DNA of 50,618 nt from Pseudomonas sp. (GTDB lineage: Bacteria > Pseudomonadota > Gammaproteobacteria > Pseudomonadales > Pseudomonadaceae). The DNA lies in NCBI RefSeq assembly GCF_028293835.1, contig NZ_JAQGNX010000146.1:1-50618 (forward strand), given 5' to 3'. This document shows positions 20,938-30,085 of this stretch, one piece after another; position 1 is the first letter of the stretch, and each line of letters starts with the position of its first letter. Under the pieces are notes generated by a model that did no database searches, had not been told where the DNA came from, and saw only the letters and a list, made by a program, of their open reading frames with translations. The position numbers were made by a program, and so were the translations under genes.

Positions 20938-23367
20938 ATGATCCGATTGATGCGCCTGAGGGTTATCGGCTGGCGCCGTTGGCACTTGATGACTTTGCTG
21001 ATGGTGATGCAGGCGCTGCCGCTGTGGGTGCAGGCTGCGCCCGAGCCAATTGTCGCCCCTGGCGTGTTGAGCGTTGAGCAACGAACCTGGCTCGATCAGC
21101 ATGCGCAGTTGCGCATTGGTCTGGTGTTACAGGCGCCTTATGCGCAATTGGATAAGCGTCTGCAATTATTGTCCGGCGCCAACGTCGACTTGATGAAAGC
21201 ACTGGAAAAGTCCCTGCAGGTAGAACTCATCTGGCGTAGTTTCCCCGATCAAGCGGCGCTTGAGGCGGCGTTGGAGCAAGGTGTGGTGGACATGGCGCCC
21301 GGCTTGACCCAAACCCCGGCCAGCTTGCGTCTGTGGTTATTTTCCGATCCGTACATGCGCGTGCCCAACCTGATCGTCGGTGAGCGTAATGGCGCTGGCG
21401 CGGTTGATCTGGAAAAGGTCGATACCCGCGACCGGGTGGCGGTGCGCATGCCCAGCCCGGTAGCTGATTACCTGCGCAGCACTTACACCCACCTCAACTT
21501 GCAAGGCGTTCCCCTGGAGCGCCAAGCCTTGCAGTTGTTGCTCAGCCAACAAGCGAGGTACGCCGTCGTCGACGAAGCACAACTCAGTCGATTATCAATC
21601 GAGCCGGACTTTGCCGGCCTCGCGGTTGTAGGGGATATCGGCCTGCCACAACTGCTTCGGGTGGCTTCACGCAAAGACTGGCCTGAGTTGGCTGGCATCA
21701 TTTCTACCGCGCTGCACGCTATCCCCGCCCGAGATCTGGAGCAACTTCACTCGAACTGGTTACAGCCGAAATACCCCCGACTGAGCGAGTCCCCCGGCTT
21801 TTGGCAAAACCTGACGTTGTTGCTGCTGGTCATGTTCCTCGCCAGTTTTGCGATTGTGCTGTGGCAGCGACGCCAGCAGCATTCGTTAGAGCACAGCCTG
21901 AGGGTTGCTCGCGAAGACATTGAATTACGTCAGGCCAGTGAAAAAGCCCTGCGTCTAACCCAATTCTCCATTGACCAAAGCACGGTGGGCATTCTCTGGG
22001 TCAATTGGGACAGCCACGTGCGCTACGCCAATCGCGCCGCCGAAACCATGTTGGGCTATGCGGTCGGTGCGGTGGTTGACCGGCCGCTAATCGATTTCGA
22101 GCCTGGCTTGCACATGGACCGCTGGCTGAACCTGTGGAAACGCGCGCGTTCCAGCGAAGACAGCCCGCAGAGTTTCGAAACCCAATGCGTGCGTGCCGAC
22201 GGCAGCATGATGCCAGCTGACGTATCGTTGAGCTTTTTACGCTTTAGCGATGCGGAATACCTGGTGGTGTTTCTCACCGACGTCACCGACCGGCGCAAAG
22301 CGTTGGCTGCATTGCAAGAAAGCGAGGCACGGTTGCAAGGCATCGCCGCCAACGTGCCCGGTTTGGTGTTTCGCCTGGAGCGAGCCCGGGTTGGCGACGA
22401 ACCGGAATTTGCCTACATCAGTGAAGGCAGTGAAAGCCTGGTGGGATACGCACCTGCCGCCTTGCGTCACCCTGACATGGGATTGCGCAACTTGGTGCAT
22501 CCAGATGACCGCGTTGGCTATCACGTGATGCAGGACCGTTCTCTAAGCAACGACAGCGATTGGTCGTGGCAAGGACGGATCTTGACCCGTGACGGCGCCG
22601 AGCGTTGGGCCGAGATCAAAGCCATTGCCCGCCGCCTGGACGATGACCGAGTGGTCTGGGACGGTATCGTCTGGGACATCAGCGAAAGCAAGCGTATCGA
22701 ACTGCAGCTGGCAAGCTCTCGCGAGCAACTGCGAGAATTGTCGGCACACCTGGAAAGCGTGCGCGAAGAGGAAAAGGCGCGGATTGCCCGTGAAGTGCAT
22801 GACGAGCTCGGACAGATGTTGACCGTGCTCAAGCTGGAAACGTCGATGTGCGAATTGGCCTACGCGGACCTCGACCCCGGTCTGCGCGATCGGTTGAACA
22901 GCATGAAGCGCCTGATTGCTCAGTTGTTTCAATTGGTGCGCGACGTTGCCACCGCACTGCGCCCGCCGATTCTCGATGCCGGCATCGCTTCGGCCATCGA
23001 GTGGCAGGCGCGGCGGTTCGAAGCGCGCAGCCAGATCCCATGCCTGGTGCAAGTGCCGGACAACCTGCCGATGCTCAGCGATGCCAAGGCCATTGGTTTG
23101 TTCCGGATCCTTCAGGAGGCGCTGACCAACGTGATGCGCCACGCTGAGGCGCACACCGTTGAGCTAAGCCTGACCCTGGAAGACGGTCTGCTGTGCATGA
23201 CCGTTGCCGACGATGGGCGCGGATTTATCCCGGAACAAGGCCGACCAACATCGTTTGGTCTGGTGGGCATGCGCGAGCGTGTGTTGATGCTGGGTGGCAC
23301 ATTGCAGCTAGACAGCGAGTCGGGTGAGGGGACAACCTTGCGCGTTTATATTCCGCTAACCGTCTAG
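20938..23367 (+). CDS. agtS: Sensor histidine kinase with periplasmic solute-binding domain (AgtS-like)
   Basis: The 809-residue kinase has an N-terminal signal-like hydrophobic stretch (about 15-34), a periplasmic bacterial solute-binding (SBP_bac_3) domain (about 45-280), one membrane segment (about 290-309), two PAS domains (about 340-450 and 465-585) and a NarL-type HisKA_3/HATPase core. The phospho-acceptor is His621 in REVHDELGQ, Asn731 is in the N box (LQEALTNVMRHAEA), and the G box is DDGRGF. It matches by domain set and position the P. aeruginosa AgtS sensor of the GABA/5-aminovalerate uptake system. That equivalence is inferred from synteny. The response regulator gene follows after 32 bases. 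Confidence 0.88.
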   Translation: MIRLMRLRVIGWRRWHLMTLLMVMQALPLWVQAAPEPIVAPGVLSVEQRTWLDQHAQLRIGLVLQAPYAQLDKRLQLLSGANVDLMKALEKSLQVELIWRSFPDQAALEAALEQGVVDMAPGLTQTPASLRLWLFSDPYMRVPNLIVGERNGAGAVDLEKVDTRDRVAVRMPSPVADYLRSTYTHLNLQGVPLERQALQLLLSQQARYAVVDEAQLSRLSIEPDFAGLAVVGDIGLPQLLRVASRKDWPELAGIISTALHAIPARDLEQLHSNWLQPKYPRLSESPGFWQNLTLLLLVMFLASFAIVLWQRRQQHSLEHSLRVAREDIELRQASEKALRLTQFSIDQSTVGILWVNWDSHVRYANRAAETMLGYAVGAVVDRPLIDFEPGLHMDRWLNLWKRARSSEDSPQSFETQCVRADGSMMPADVSLSFLRFSDAEYLVVFLTDVTDRRKALAALQESEARLQGIAANVPGLVFRLERARVGDEPEFAYISEGSESLVGYAPAALRHPDMGLRNLVHPDDRVGYHVMQDRSLSNDSDWSWQGRILTRDGAERWAEIKAIARRLDDDRVVWDGIVWDISESKRIELQLASSREQLRELSAHLESVREEEKARIAREVHDELGQMLTVLKLETSMCELAYADLDPGLRDRLNSMKRLIAQLFQLVRDVATALRPPILDAGIASAIEWQARRFEARSQIPCLVQVPDNLPMLSDAKAIGLFRILQEALTNVMRHAEAHTVELSLTLEDGLLCMTVADDGRGFIPEQGRPTSFGLVGMRERVLMLGGTLQLDSESGEGTTLRVYIPLTV

Positions 23368-23399
23368 TTTTCATCGCCATCGAGGCAGGAGCGACAACA

Positions 23400-24029
23400 G
23401 TGATTCGTGTATTGGTAGCCGAAGACCACGCTATTGTCCGTGAGGGGCTTAAACAGTTGCTCGGGCTGGCGAAGGATTTAGTCGTGGTGGGCGAGGCCAG
23501 TAATGGCGAGCAGTTATTGGACACGTTGCGCCATGTTGAATGCGAAGTGGTGCTGTTGGACATCTCCATGCCCGGCGTCAACGGCCTTGAGGCGATCCCG
23601 CGGATTCGTGCGCTGAACAACCCACCGGCGATTCTGGTGTTGTCGATGCACGATGAAGCGCAGATGGCGGCCCGCGCGTTGAAAGTCGGCGCGGCAGGAT
23701 ACGCCACCAAAGACAGCGACCCTGCATTGTTGCTGGCGGCCATTCGCCGGGTGGCTGCTGGTGGTCGTTACATCGACCCGGACCTGGCGGACCGCATGGT
23801 GTTCGAGGTCGGCTTGACCGACAACCGCCCGCTGCATTCGTTATTGTCCGAACGGGAGTTTTCGGTATTCGAGCGCTTGGCCCAAGGTGCTAACGTCAAC
23901 GACATCGCTCAGCAACTGGCCCTGAGCAGCAAAACCATCAGCACCCACAAAGCGCGGTTAATGCAAAAATTGCACATCACCTCGCTGGCGGACTTGGTGA
24001 AATATGCGATGGAGCACAAGTTGCTGTGA
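23400..24029 (+). CDS. agtR: LuxR/NarL-type response regulator (AgtR-like, GTG start)
   Basis: The 209-residue regulator has a receiver domain with acidic Glu8-Asp9, phospho-acceptor Asp54 in VVLLDISMPG and conserved Lys near 104. It has a C-terminal LuxR-type helix-turn-helix (LSEREFSVFERLAQGANVND then LSSKTISTHKARL). The start is GTG at 23400 with GGAG 8 bases upstream. It is paired with the preceding kinase and probably controls the downstream ABC transporter genes, as AgtR does in P. aeruginosa. That target is inferred from position. Confidence 0.9.
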   Translation: MIRVLVAEDHAIVREGLKQLLGLAKDLVVVGEASNGEQLLDTLRHVECEVVLLDISMPGVNGLEAIPRIRALNNPPAILVLSMHDEAQMAARALKVGAAGYATKDSDPALLLAAIRRVAAGGRYIDPDLADRMVFEVGLTDNRPLHSLLSEREFSVFERLAQGANVNDIAQQLALSSKTISTHKARLMQKLHITSLADLVKYAMEHKLL

Positions 24030-24070
24030 GTGAGCGCATGCCTGTCAGCGACATAGGCACATGGCATTAC

Positions 24071-24150
24071 CTGTAGGGGACAACTTGTCGGCGAGAGGAT
24101 ATAGGCGGTGTGCCCGGGACGACGCCTCGCCAACAAGTTGGCTCCTGCAG
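24071..24150. repeat. Palindromic repeat, family A copy 2 (agtR/agtA)
   Basis: Two imperfectly complementary arms of 25 bases (24071-24095 and 24126-24150, the right one containing CAACAAGTTGGCTCCT) enclose a 30-base spacer. The arms are the same sequence as family A copy 1. It lies between the regulator and transporter genes, both on the plus strand, and could end agtR transcription. Confidence 0.85.
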
Positions 24151-24185
24151 GGATAGGCGAGTCGACGTATCTAATCACGCCATCT

Positions 24186-24205
24186 CTGTAGGGCGATCCC
24201 TACAG
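24186..24205. promoter_or_regulatory. Perfect 8-bp dyad upstream of agtA
   Basis: CTGTAGGG and CCCTACAG are separated by CGAT, about 80 bases before the agtA start. It could be an operator for AgtR or another regulator. It could also be a remnant of a family A repeat, whose outer end reads CTGTAGGG in copy 2. I cannot decide from the sequence. Confidence 0.35.
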
Positions 24206-24285
24206 CAAACTCTCTTACCTCCCGATTTGCCTGCGCTTCAGCCTGATCTAGGCTTAAGCCACGCAGATAAACAAAGGTGTGGGTA

Positions 24286-25410
24286 ATGAGCGACGTCGAT
24301 TCAAGCGCTGGGTTGAATGATGTGCTGGTCAGCTTTCGTGGCGTGCAGAAGAGCTACGACGGTGAGAACCTGATCGTCAAAGACCTCAACCTGGAAATTC
24401 GCAAAGGCGAGTTCCTTACGTTGCTCGGGCCTTCCGGTTCCGGCAAAACTACTAGTTTGATGATGTTGGCCGGTTTTGAGACCCCCACCGCGGGCGAAAT
24501 TCAGTTGGCCGGGCGCTCAATCAACAACGTGCCGCCGCACAAACGCGACATCGGCATGGTGTTTCAAAACTATGCGCTGTTCCCGCACATGACCGTGTCG
24601 GAAAATCTGGCGTTCCCGCTGTCGGTTCGTGGCCTGAATAAGTCGGACCTTGCTGATCGGGTCAAGCGTTCACTGAGCATGGTCCAGCTCGACCCCTTCG
24701 CCCATCGTTACCCGGCGCAACTTTCCGGTGGTCAACAACAACGTGTGGCCCTGGCCCGGGCGCTGGTGTTTGAACCGCAGTTGGTGCTGATGGATGAACC
24801 GTTGGGGGCGTTGGATAAACAGCTGCGTGAACACATGCAGATGGAGATCAAGCACCTGCACCAACGCCTGGGCGTAACAGTGGTCTACGTGACCCACGAC
24901 CAAGGCGAAGCGCTGACCATGTCGGACCGGGTGGCAGTGTTTCATCAAGGCGAGATTCAGCAGATCGCTCCACCGCGCACGCTGTATGAAGAGCCGAAAA
25001 ATACCTTTGTCGCCAACTTCATCGGCGAAAACAATCGGCTTAACGGCAACCTGATCAGTCGCACCGGTGATCGCTGTATCGTCGCATTGGCCCGTGGTGA
25101 GAAGGTTGAAGCGTTGGCGGTGAACGTCGGAGAAATCGGCGCGCCGGTGACGTTGTCGATTCGTCCTGAGCGCGTACGAGTGAACGGCAACAGCGAAAAC
25201 TGCGTGAACCGTTTCTCTGGCCGCGTCGCTGAATTCATTTACCTGGGCGACCACGTGCGTGTGCGTCTGGAGGTTGCAGGCAAAACAGACTTCTTCGTCA
25301 AGCAGCCAATCGCGGAACTCGATCCGGGATTGACCGTGGGCGATGTGGTGCCAATTGGATGGCAGGTCGAGCACGTTCGCGCACTTGATCCCTTGCTGGA
25401 AGCGCTTTAA
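24286..25410 (+). CDS. agtA: ABC transporter ATP-binding protein, polyamine/amino-acid type (AgtA-like)
   Basis: The 374-residue ATPase has the Walker A GPSGSGKT at 48-55, signature LSGGQ at 146-150, Walker B LVLMDEP at 166-172 and a C-terminal TOBE domain (about 285-370). It resembles PotA and is the first gene of an ATPase, binding-protein, permease, permease operon. The ATG at 24286 has AAAGG upstream and is preferred to an in-frame GTG three codons earlier. The named function (uptake of GABA/5-aminovalerate) follows from synteny with P. aeruginosa agtABCD. The sequence family alone would say polyamine type. Confidence 0.88.
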   Translation: MSDVDSSAGLNDVLVSFRGVQKSYDGENLIVKDLNLEIRKGEFLTLLGPSGSGKTTSLMMLAGFETPTAGEIQLAGRSINNVPPHKRDIGMVFQNYALFPHMTVSENLAFPLSVRGLNKSDLADRVKRSLSMVQLDPFAHRYPAQLSGGQQQRVALARALVFEPQLVLMDEPLGALDKQLREHMQMEIKHLHQRLGVTVVYVTHDQGEALTMSDRVAVFHQGEIQQIAPPRTLYEEPKNTFVANFIGENNRLNGNLISRTGDRCIVALARGEKVEALAVNVGEIGAPVTLSIRPERVRVNGNSENCVNRFSGRVAEFIYLGDHVRVRLEVAGKTDFFVKQPIAELDPGLTVGDVVPIGWQVEHVRALDPLLEAL

Positions 25411-25474
25411 CAGTCAGAGGCGAATCAATCGCCCCACGTATAACCAACACTGCACACTGTGGAGAGAACAATAA

Positions 25475-26512
25475 ATGCTTAAATCTTTGAAGTTCACCGC
25501 TATTACGCTGGGCATGATGTGCGCGGCGAACGCGATGGCGGCCGGCGATCTGACCGTTATTTCCTTCGGCGGTGCCAACAAGGACGCTCAGGTAAAAGCC
25601 TTCTACGCACCGTGGGAAAAAGCTGGCAACGGTAAGATTATTGCTGGCGAATACAACGGCGAAATGGCCAAGATCAAAACCATGGTCGACACCAAAAGCG
25701 TCTCTTGGGACTTGGTAGAGGTTGAATCCCCTGAGCTGTCGCGCGGTTGCGACGAGGGCATGTTCGAAGAAATCGACCCTGCATCGCTTCCGGGCAGCAA
25801 GGCAGACTACGTTCCGGGCGCCATCCAGACCTGTGGCGTAGGCTTCTTCGTGTGGTCCACCGTCCTGGCTTACAACGCTGACAAACTGGCAAGCGCGCCG
25901 ACTGGCTGGGCCGATTTCTGGGACACCAAGAAATTCCCAGGCAAGCGTGGCCTGCGTAAAGGTGCCAAGTACACCTTGGAATTCGCCTTGATGGCTGACG
26001 GTGTTGCACCCAAAGACGTCTACAAAGTACTGGCTGGCAAAGATGGCCAGGACCGCGCCTTCAAGAAGCTCGATGAGCTCAAGCCAAACATTCAATGGTG
26101 GGAAGCAGGCGCTCAACCGCCACAGTTCCTGAAGTCCGGCGACGTGGTAATGAGTTCGGCTTACAACGGCCGTATCGCAGCCGTGCAAAAAGAAAGCAAC
26201 CTGAAAGTGGTGTGGAACGGCGGCGTCTATGACTTCGACGCATGGGCGATTCCGAAGGGTTCTAAAACGGCAGCCGAAGCGAAGAAGTTCATCGCTTATT
26301 CGGTTAGCCCGGAACAGCAGAAGACCTATTCCGAAAACATCGCTTACGGCCCGGCCAACATTAAAGCCGTACCGCTGTTGGACAAAGGCATCCTGAAGGA
26401 CATGCCGACCACTCCGGAAAACATCAAGGATCAGGTGCAGATCGACGTAGGCTTCTGGGCTGACAACGGTGAGCAACTGGAGCAGCGCTTCACAGCGTGG
26501 GCTGCCAAATAA
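25475..26512 (+). CDS. agtB: ABC transporter periplasmic binding protein (AgtB-like)
   Basis: The 345-residue protein has a signal peptide ending ANAMA, then ADLT-like DLTVISFGGANKDAQ, and belongs to the spermidine/putrescine type of extracellular binding proteins. SNAP-like segments include VSWDLVEVESPELSRGCDEG and the C-terminal SPEQQKTYSENIAYGP. The ligand is not readable from sequence. GGAGAG precedes the ATG. A hairpin directly downstream (26542-26580) may stabilise the transcript, as is common for binding-protein genes. Confidence 0.9.
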   Translation: MLKSLKFTAITLGMMCAANAMAAGDLTVISFGGANKDAQVKAFYAPWEKAGNGKIIAGEYNGEMAKIKTMVDTKSVSWDLVEVESPELSRGCDEGMFEEIDPASLPGSKADYVPGAIQTCGVGFFVWSTVLAYNADKLASAPTGWADFWDTKKFPGKRGLRKGAKYTLEFALMADGVAPKDVYKVLAGKDGQDRAFKKLDELKPNIQWWEAGAQPPQFLKSGDVVMSSAYNGRIAAVQKESNLKVVWNGGVYDFDAWAIPKGSKTAAEAKKFIAYSVSPEQQKTYSENIAYGPANIKAVPLLDKGILKDMPTTPENIKDQVQIDVGFWADNGEQLEQRFTAWAAK

Positions 26513-26541
26513 GCAGTTTGCGTTGAGTTAGGTCCAGGTGC

Positions 26542-26580
26542 CGTCCCTCCTCGTTCGTCTAACAGGACAGGGGAGGGACG
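26542..26580 (+). promoter_or_regulatory. Intercistronic hairpin after the binding-protein gene
   Basis: CGTCCCTCC (26542-26550) and GGAGGGACG (26572-26580) form a perfect 9-bp stem with a 21-base loop between agtB and agtC. There is no T run, so it is better read as an mRNA-stabilising or partial-termination structure than as a full terminator. This placement would favour more binding protein than permease. Confidence 0.6.
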
Positions 26581-26611
26581 CATCCATTGTTCAAAGATTC
26601 CGGAGTTCGTT

Positions 26612-27859
26612 ATGGCCATCGCAGTGCCCCTCACCGAAGGCGCCAGCCCCACCCTGAAACAGCGTCTGGCTCGTGCTGAACGGGTTAATCGCTGGAAGGC
26701 TCAGGCATTGATTGCGCCACTGGTGCTGTTTTTGCTGTTGGTGTTTCTGGTGCCCATCGCCGCGCTGTTGTTCAAAAGCGTTGGCAACCCGGAAGTTGTC
26801 GGTGCCTTGCCGCACACGGTTGCCGCCGTGGCGCAATGGGACGGGAAAAGCCTGCCGCCCGAGCCGGTGTATCAAGCGTTGAGTGTCGATCTGGCGCTGG
26901 CCCGCAAGAATCAGACCTTGGGCGATCTGTCCAAACGCCTGAACATGGAACTGGCCGGTTACCGCAGCTTGCTGACGAAAACCGCTCGCGCACTACCGTT
27001 CACCACTGAACCGCCTTCTTATAAAGCGGCACTCGAAGCACTCGATGAGCGCTGGGGCGATCCGGCCTATTGGCAAGCGATCCGCCGCAATACCAGTAGC
27101 ATCACCCCCTATTATTTGTTGGCCGCCGTTGACCACCGCATCGATGACCTGGGTGAAGTGGCGCCCGCGACCCCCGATCAAGCGATCTACCTGGACATCT
27201 TCGCCCGCACCTTCTGGATGGGTCTGGTCATCACTGTGATCTGCTTGTTGTTGGCTTATCCGCTGGCGTACTTGCTGGCGAATCTGCCGTCGCGGCAGAG
27301 CAACTTGTTGATGATCATGGTCCTGTTGCCGTTCTGGACCTCGATTCTGGTACGGGTAGCGGCCTGGATCGTGTTGCTGCAGTCGAGCGGCTTGATCAAC
27401 AGCGCCTTGATGGCCATGGGTATCATCGATAAACCGCTGGAACTGGTGTTCAACCGGGTCGGCGTGTACGTCTCAATGGTGCACATCATGCTGCCGTTCA
27501 TGATCCTGCCGATCTACAGCGTGATGAAGGGTATTTCCCCAACCTATATGCGCGCCGCAATCTCGCTGGGTTGCCATCCGATGCTCAGTTTCTGGCGGGT
27601 GTACTTCCCGCAGACCTACGCCGGTATTGGCGCTGGCTGTTTGCTGGTGTTCATTTTGTCGATTGGCTACTACATCACCCCGGCGTTGCTCGGCAGCCCC
27701 AACGACCAGATGGTCAGTTACTTCGTCGCCTTTTACACCAACACCAGCATTAACTGGGGCATGGCCACGGCGCTGGGCGGTTTGTTGCTGATGGCAACCG
27801 TCGTGCTTTATCTGATTTATAGCTGGCTTATCGGCGCCAGCCGTATGCGCTTGAGCTGA
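26612..27859 (+). CDS. agtC: ABC transporter permease 1 (AgtC-like)
   Basis: The 415-residue permease has a first membrane segment near residues 33-55, then a large periplasmic-side region (about 60-195), then five further membrane segments. The coupling (EAA) motif reads RAAISLGCHPMLSFWRVYFP. The long N-terminal soluble part is typical of the permease that pairs with the PotA-type ATPase in this subfamily. GGAG precedes the ATG. Its partner permease gene follows after 11 bases. Confidence 0.89.
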   Translation: MAIAVPLTEGASPTLKQRLARAERVNRWKAQALIAPLVLFLLLVFLVPIAALLFKSVGNPEVVGALPHTVAAVAQWDGKSLPPEPVYQALSVDLALARKNQTLGDLSKRLNMELAGYRSLLTKTARALPFTTEPPSYKAALEALDERWGDPAYWQAIRRNTSSITPYYLLAAVDHRIDDLGEVAPATPDQAIYLDIFARTFWMGLVITVICLLLAYPLAYLLANLPSRQSNLLMIMVLLPFWTSILVRVAAWIVLLQSSGLINSALMAMGIIDKPLELVFNRVGVYVSMVHIMLPFMILPIYSVMKGISPTYMRAAISLGCHPMLSFWRVYFPQTYAGIGAGCLLVFILSIGYYITPALLGSPNDQMVSYFVAFYTNTSINWGMATALGGLLLMATVVLYLIYSWLIGASRMRLS

Positions 27860-27870
27860 GGAGAGTCAAC

Positions 27871-28695
27871 ATGCTGAGCCCTTACACGTCGCCCATCGAG
27901 CGGGTCTGGTTTTACGCCCTACGCATTCTTTGCGGGCTGGTGCTGTTATTTCTAGTGCTGCCGGTACTGGTGATCATCCCACTGTCGTTCAACTCCGGAA
28001 GCTTCCTGGTTTATCCGTTGTCAGGGTTCTCCCTGCATTGGTATCAAGACTTTTTCGGTTCGGCAGAATGGATGCGCTCGCTGAAGAACAGCATGATCGT
28101 CGCCCCTGCCGCGACGGTGCTGGCTATGGGTTTTGGCACCCTGGCGGCGATTGGTCTGACCCGCGGTAACTTCCCGGGCAAGGCGCTGATCATGGCCTTG
28201 GTGATTTCGCCGATGGTGGTCCCGGTGGTCATCGTCGGTGTTTCCAGCTACCTGTTTTTCGCGCCGCTGGGGTTGGGCAATAGTTACATTTCGTTGATTC
28301 TGGTGCATGCGGTGTTGGGTGTGCCGTTCGTGATCATTACCGTGTCGGCGACCTTGCAGGGTTTTAACTATAATCTGGTTCGCGCCGCTGCCAGCCTCGG
28401 TGCCTCACCGCTGACTGCCTTCCGTCGCGTGACGTTGCCGTTAATTGCGCCAGGGGTGATTTCCGGTGCGCTGTTTGCCTTCGCCACCTCGTTCGATGAA
28501 GTCGTGGTGACCCTGTTTCTCGCCGGCCCCGAACAAGCGACATTGCCCCGGCAGATGTTCAGCGGCATCCGCGAAAACCTCAGCCCGACCATCGCCGCCG
28601 CAGCGACACTGTTGATTGGCTTCTCCGTGGTATTACTATTGGTACTGGAATGGCTGCGCGGGCGTAGTGAAAAGATGAGGACCCAGGTGGTTTGA
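27871..28695 (+). CDS. agtD: ABC transporter permease 2 (AgtD-like)
   Basis: The 274-residue protein has six predicted membrane segments and an EAA motif RAAASLGASPLTAFRRVTLP, typical of PotC-type permeases. GGAGAG lies before the ATG. It completes the ATPase, binding-protein and two-permease set. The dehydrogenase gene follows after about 120 bases that include a short hairpin. Confidence 0.9.
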   Translation: MLSPYTSPIERVWFYALRILCGLVLLFLVLPVLVIIPLSFNSGSFLVYPLSGFSLHWYQDFFGSAEWMRSLKNSMIVAPAATVLAMGFGTLAAIGLTRGNFPGKALIMALVISPMVVPVVIVGVSSYLFFAPLGLGNSYISLILVHAVLGVPFVIITVSATLQGFNYNLVRAAASLGASPLTAFRRVTLPLIAPGVISGALFAFATSFDEVVVTLFLAGPEQATLPRQMFSGIRENLSPTIAAAATLLIGFSVVLLLVLEWLRGRSEKMRTQVV

Positions 28696-28734
28696 TGGGT
28701 ACATCGGGTCAAATCCTCGCCGAATGAATGCGGT

Positions 28735-28777
28735 TCCACAGGCAATCTGCGACCTTCTGTGGGATCGGGCGGCCGAT
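28735..28777. repeat. Short hairpin, possible terminator or repeat remnant
   Basis: CCACAG and CTGTGG, followed by ATCGG-GCGG-CCGAT, form two small stems between agtD and the dehydrogenase gene. It looks like a degraded palindromic element. No T run follows, so termination is uncertain. Confidence 0.35.
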
Positions 28778-28816
28778 GCGACAGTCGCGCAAAACAACCA
28801 ATAGAGGACCAGCCCG

Positions 28817-29965
28817 ATGAGCATTTCTGCATTCAAAATTGCCAATAAACTGATTACTGGTCCCGCAGCCATTGAGCAGCTGGCCATTGAATTGACCCGC
28901 CTGAACGTCAACAACCCACTGATCGTTACCGATGCTGTGCTGGTGAAATCCGGCACAGTTAACCTGGCACTCGCGCACCTGGGTGACCGCCGCTACGGCA
29001 TCTTCGACCAAGTCAAACCCGAGCCGGAAATCTCCATCGTTGAGGATTGCACCCGCGTCTATCGCGAAGGGGGTCATGACGGTTTGATCGGGCTTGGGGG
29101 CGGCAGCGCCATCGACATTGCCAAAGGTGTCGCAGCGTTTGCCGGCCATGACGGGCCGTTGACGGGATTGTTCGGCGTCGATCAAGTGAAGCGCAAAGGC
29201 CCACCGCTGATTGCGATTCCGACCACGGCGGGTACCGGTTCCGAAGTGACTAACGTGGCTATCTTTTCTGACAAACAAGCCCAGCTGAAAAAGGGCATCG
29301 TCAGCGATTACCTCTTGCCGGATGTTGCATTGGTCAGCCCGATCATGACCCTCAGTTGCCCGCGTAGCGTGACCGCAGCCAGCGGTGTTGACGCCTTGGT
29401 GCACGCTATCGAATCGTATTTGTCGGTGAACAGCTCGCCAATCACCGACGCTTTAGCCATCGGCGCCATCAAGCTGATCGCCAAGGCGTTGCCCAAGGCT
29501 TACGCCAACCCGGCTAACCTCGCCGCCCGCGAGGACATGGCCACCGCCAGTTTGATGGCCGGCATGGCCTTTGGTAATGCCGGGGTCGGCGCGGTGCATG
29601 CGTTGGCCTATCCGTTGGGTGGGCGTTTCAACATTGCCCATGGCGTAAGTAACGCGTTGCTTCTGCCCTATGTGATGGCGTGGAACAAGATGGCCTGCGT
29701 CGAGCGCTTCCGTGATATCGCCGAAGCCATGGGCGTACGCACCGCGCATCTCAGCGACAAGGACGCCGCCGATCAAGCCGTTCAAGCCATGACTGACTTG
29801 TGCGTCGCCGTGGATATCCCCTCCGGCATACGTGCCTTCAATGTGCCGGAAGATGCCATTCCTGCGATGGCTGAAGAGGCCAGCAAAATTGACCGGCTGA
29901 TGCGTAACAACCCACGCAAGCTCACCGCTGCTGACATCGAAAAGATTTACCGCGCCGCTTATTGA
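28817..29965 (+). CDS. Iron-containing (type III) alcohol dehydrogenase
   Basis: The 382-residue protein belongs to the Fe-ADH family. It has the nucleotide-binding GGGSAIDIAKG and IPTTAGTGSEVTN, and the metal-ligand region DALVHAIESYLS with further His in VGAVHALAYPLGGRFNIAHGVSNA. The family reduces or oxidises short alcohols, including 4-hydroxybutyrate and related omega-hydroxy acids. Its place after an agtABCD-like operon suggests a link to semialdehydes of GABA or 5-aminovalerate breakdown, which is inference. A neighbouring regulator or aldehyde dehydrogenase is not present to confirm it. Confidence 0.87.
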   Translation: MSISAFKIANKLITGPAAIEQLAIELTRLNVNNPLIVTDAVLVKSGTVNLALAHLGDRRYGIFDQVKPEPEISIVEDCTRVYREGGHDGLIGLGGGSAIDIAKGVAAFAGHDGPLTGLFGVDQVKRKGPPLIAIPTTAGTGSEVTNVAIFSDKQAQLKKGIVSDYLLPDVALVSPIMTLSCPRSVTAASGVDALVHAIESYLSVNSSPITDALAIGAIKLIAKALPKAYANPANLAAREDMATASLMAGMAFGNAGVGAVHALAYPLGGRFNIAHGVSNALLLPYVMAWNKMACVERFRDIAEAMGVRTAHLSDKDAADQAVQAMTDLCVAVDIPSGIRAFNVPEDAIPAMAEEASKIDRLMRNNPRKLTAADIEKIYRAAY

Positions 29966-30085
29966 GTGCGCTGATCCGGGCGCGGTGTTGGTGAGGGTTT
30001 AACGCGGTCTGGCGGATGGACTGCGGCGAGTCATTCGTCATGAGGTACAATGCGCGCCACCGTGATTATGCTCAAAAGGTGCGTC

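Noticed and set aside
25298..26476. 392-codon frame antisense to the binding-protein gene
   Set aside because: It lies opposite agtB and the 3' end of agtA, both with clear motifs. No family resemblance is seen.
26542..26580. Hairpin after agtB considered a full terminator
   Set aside because: There is no T run, and the permease genes follow in the same direction and are needed with agtB.
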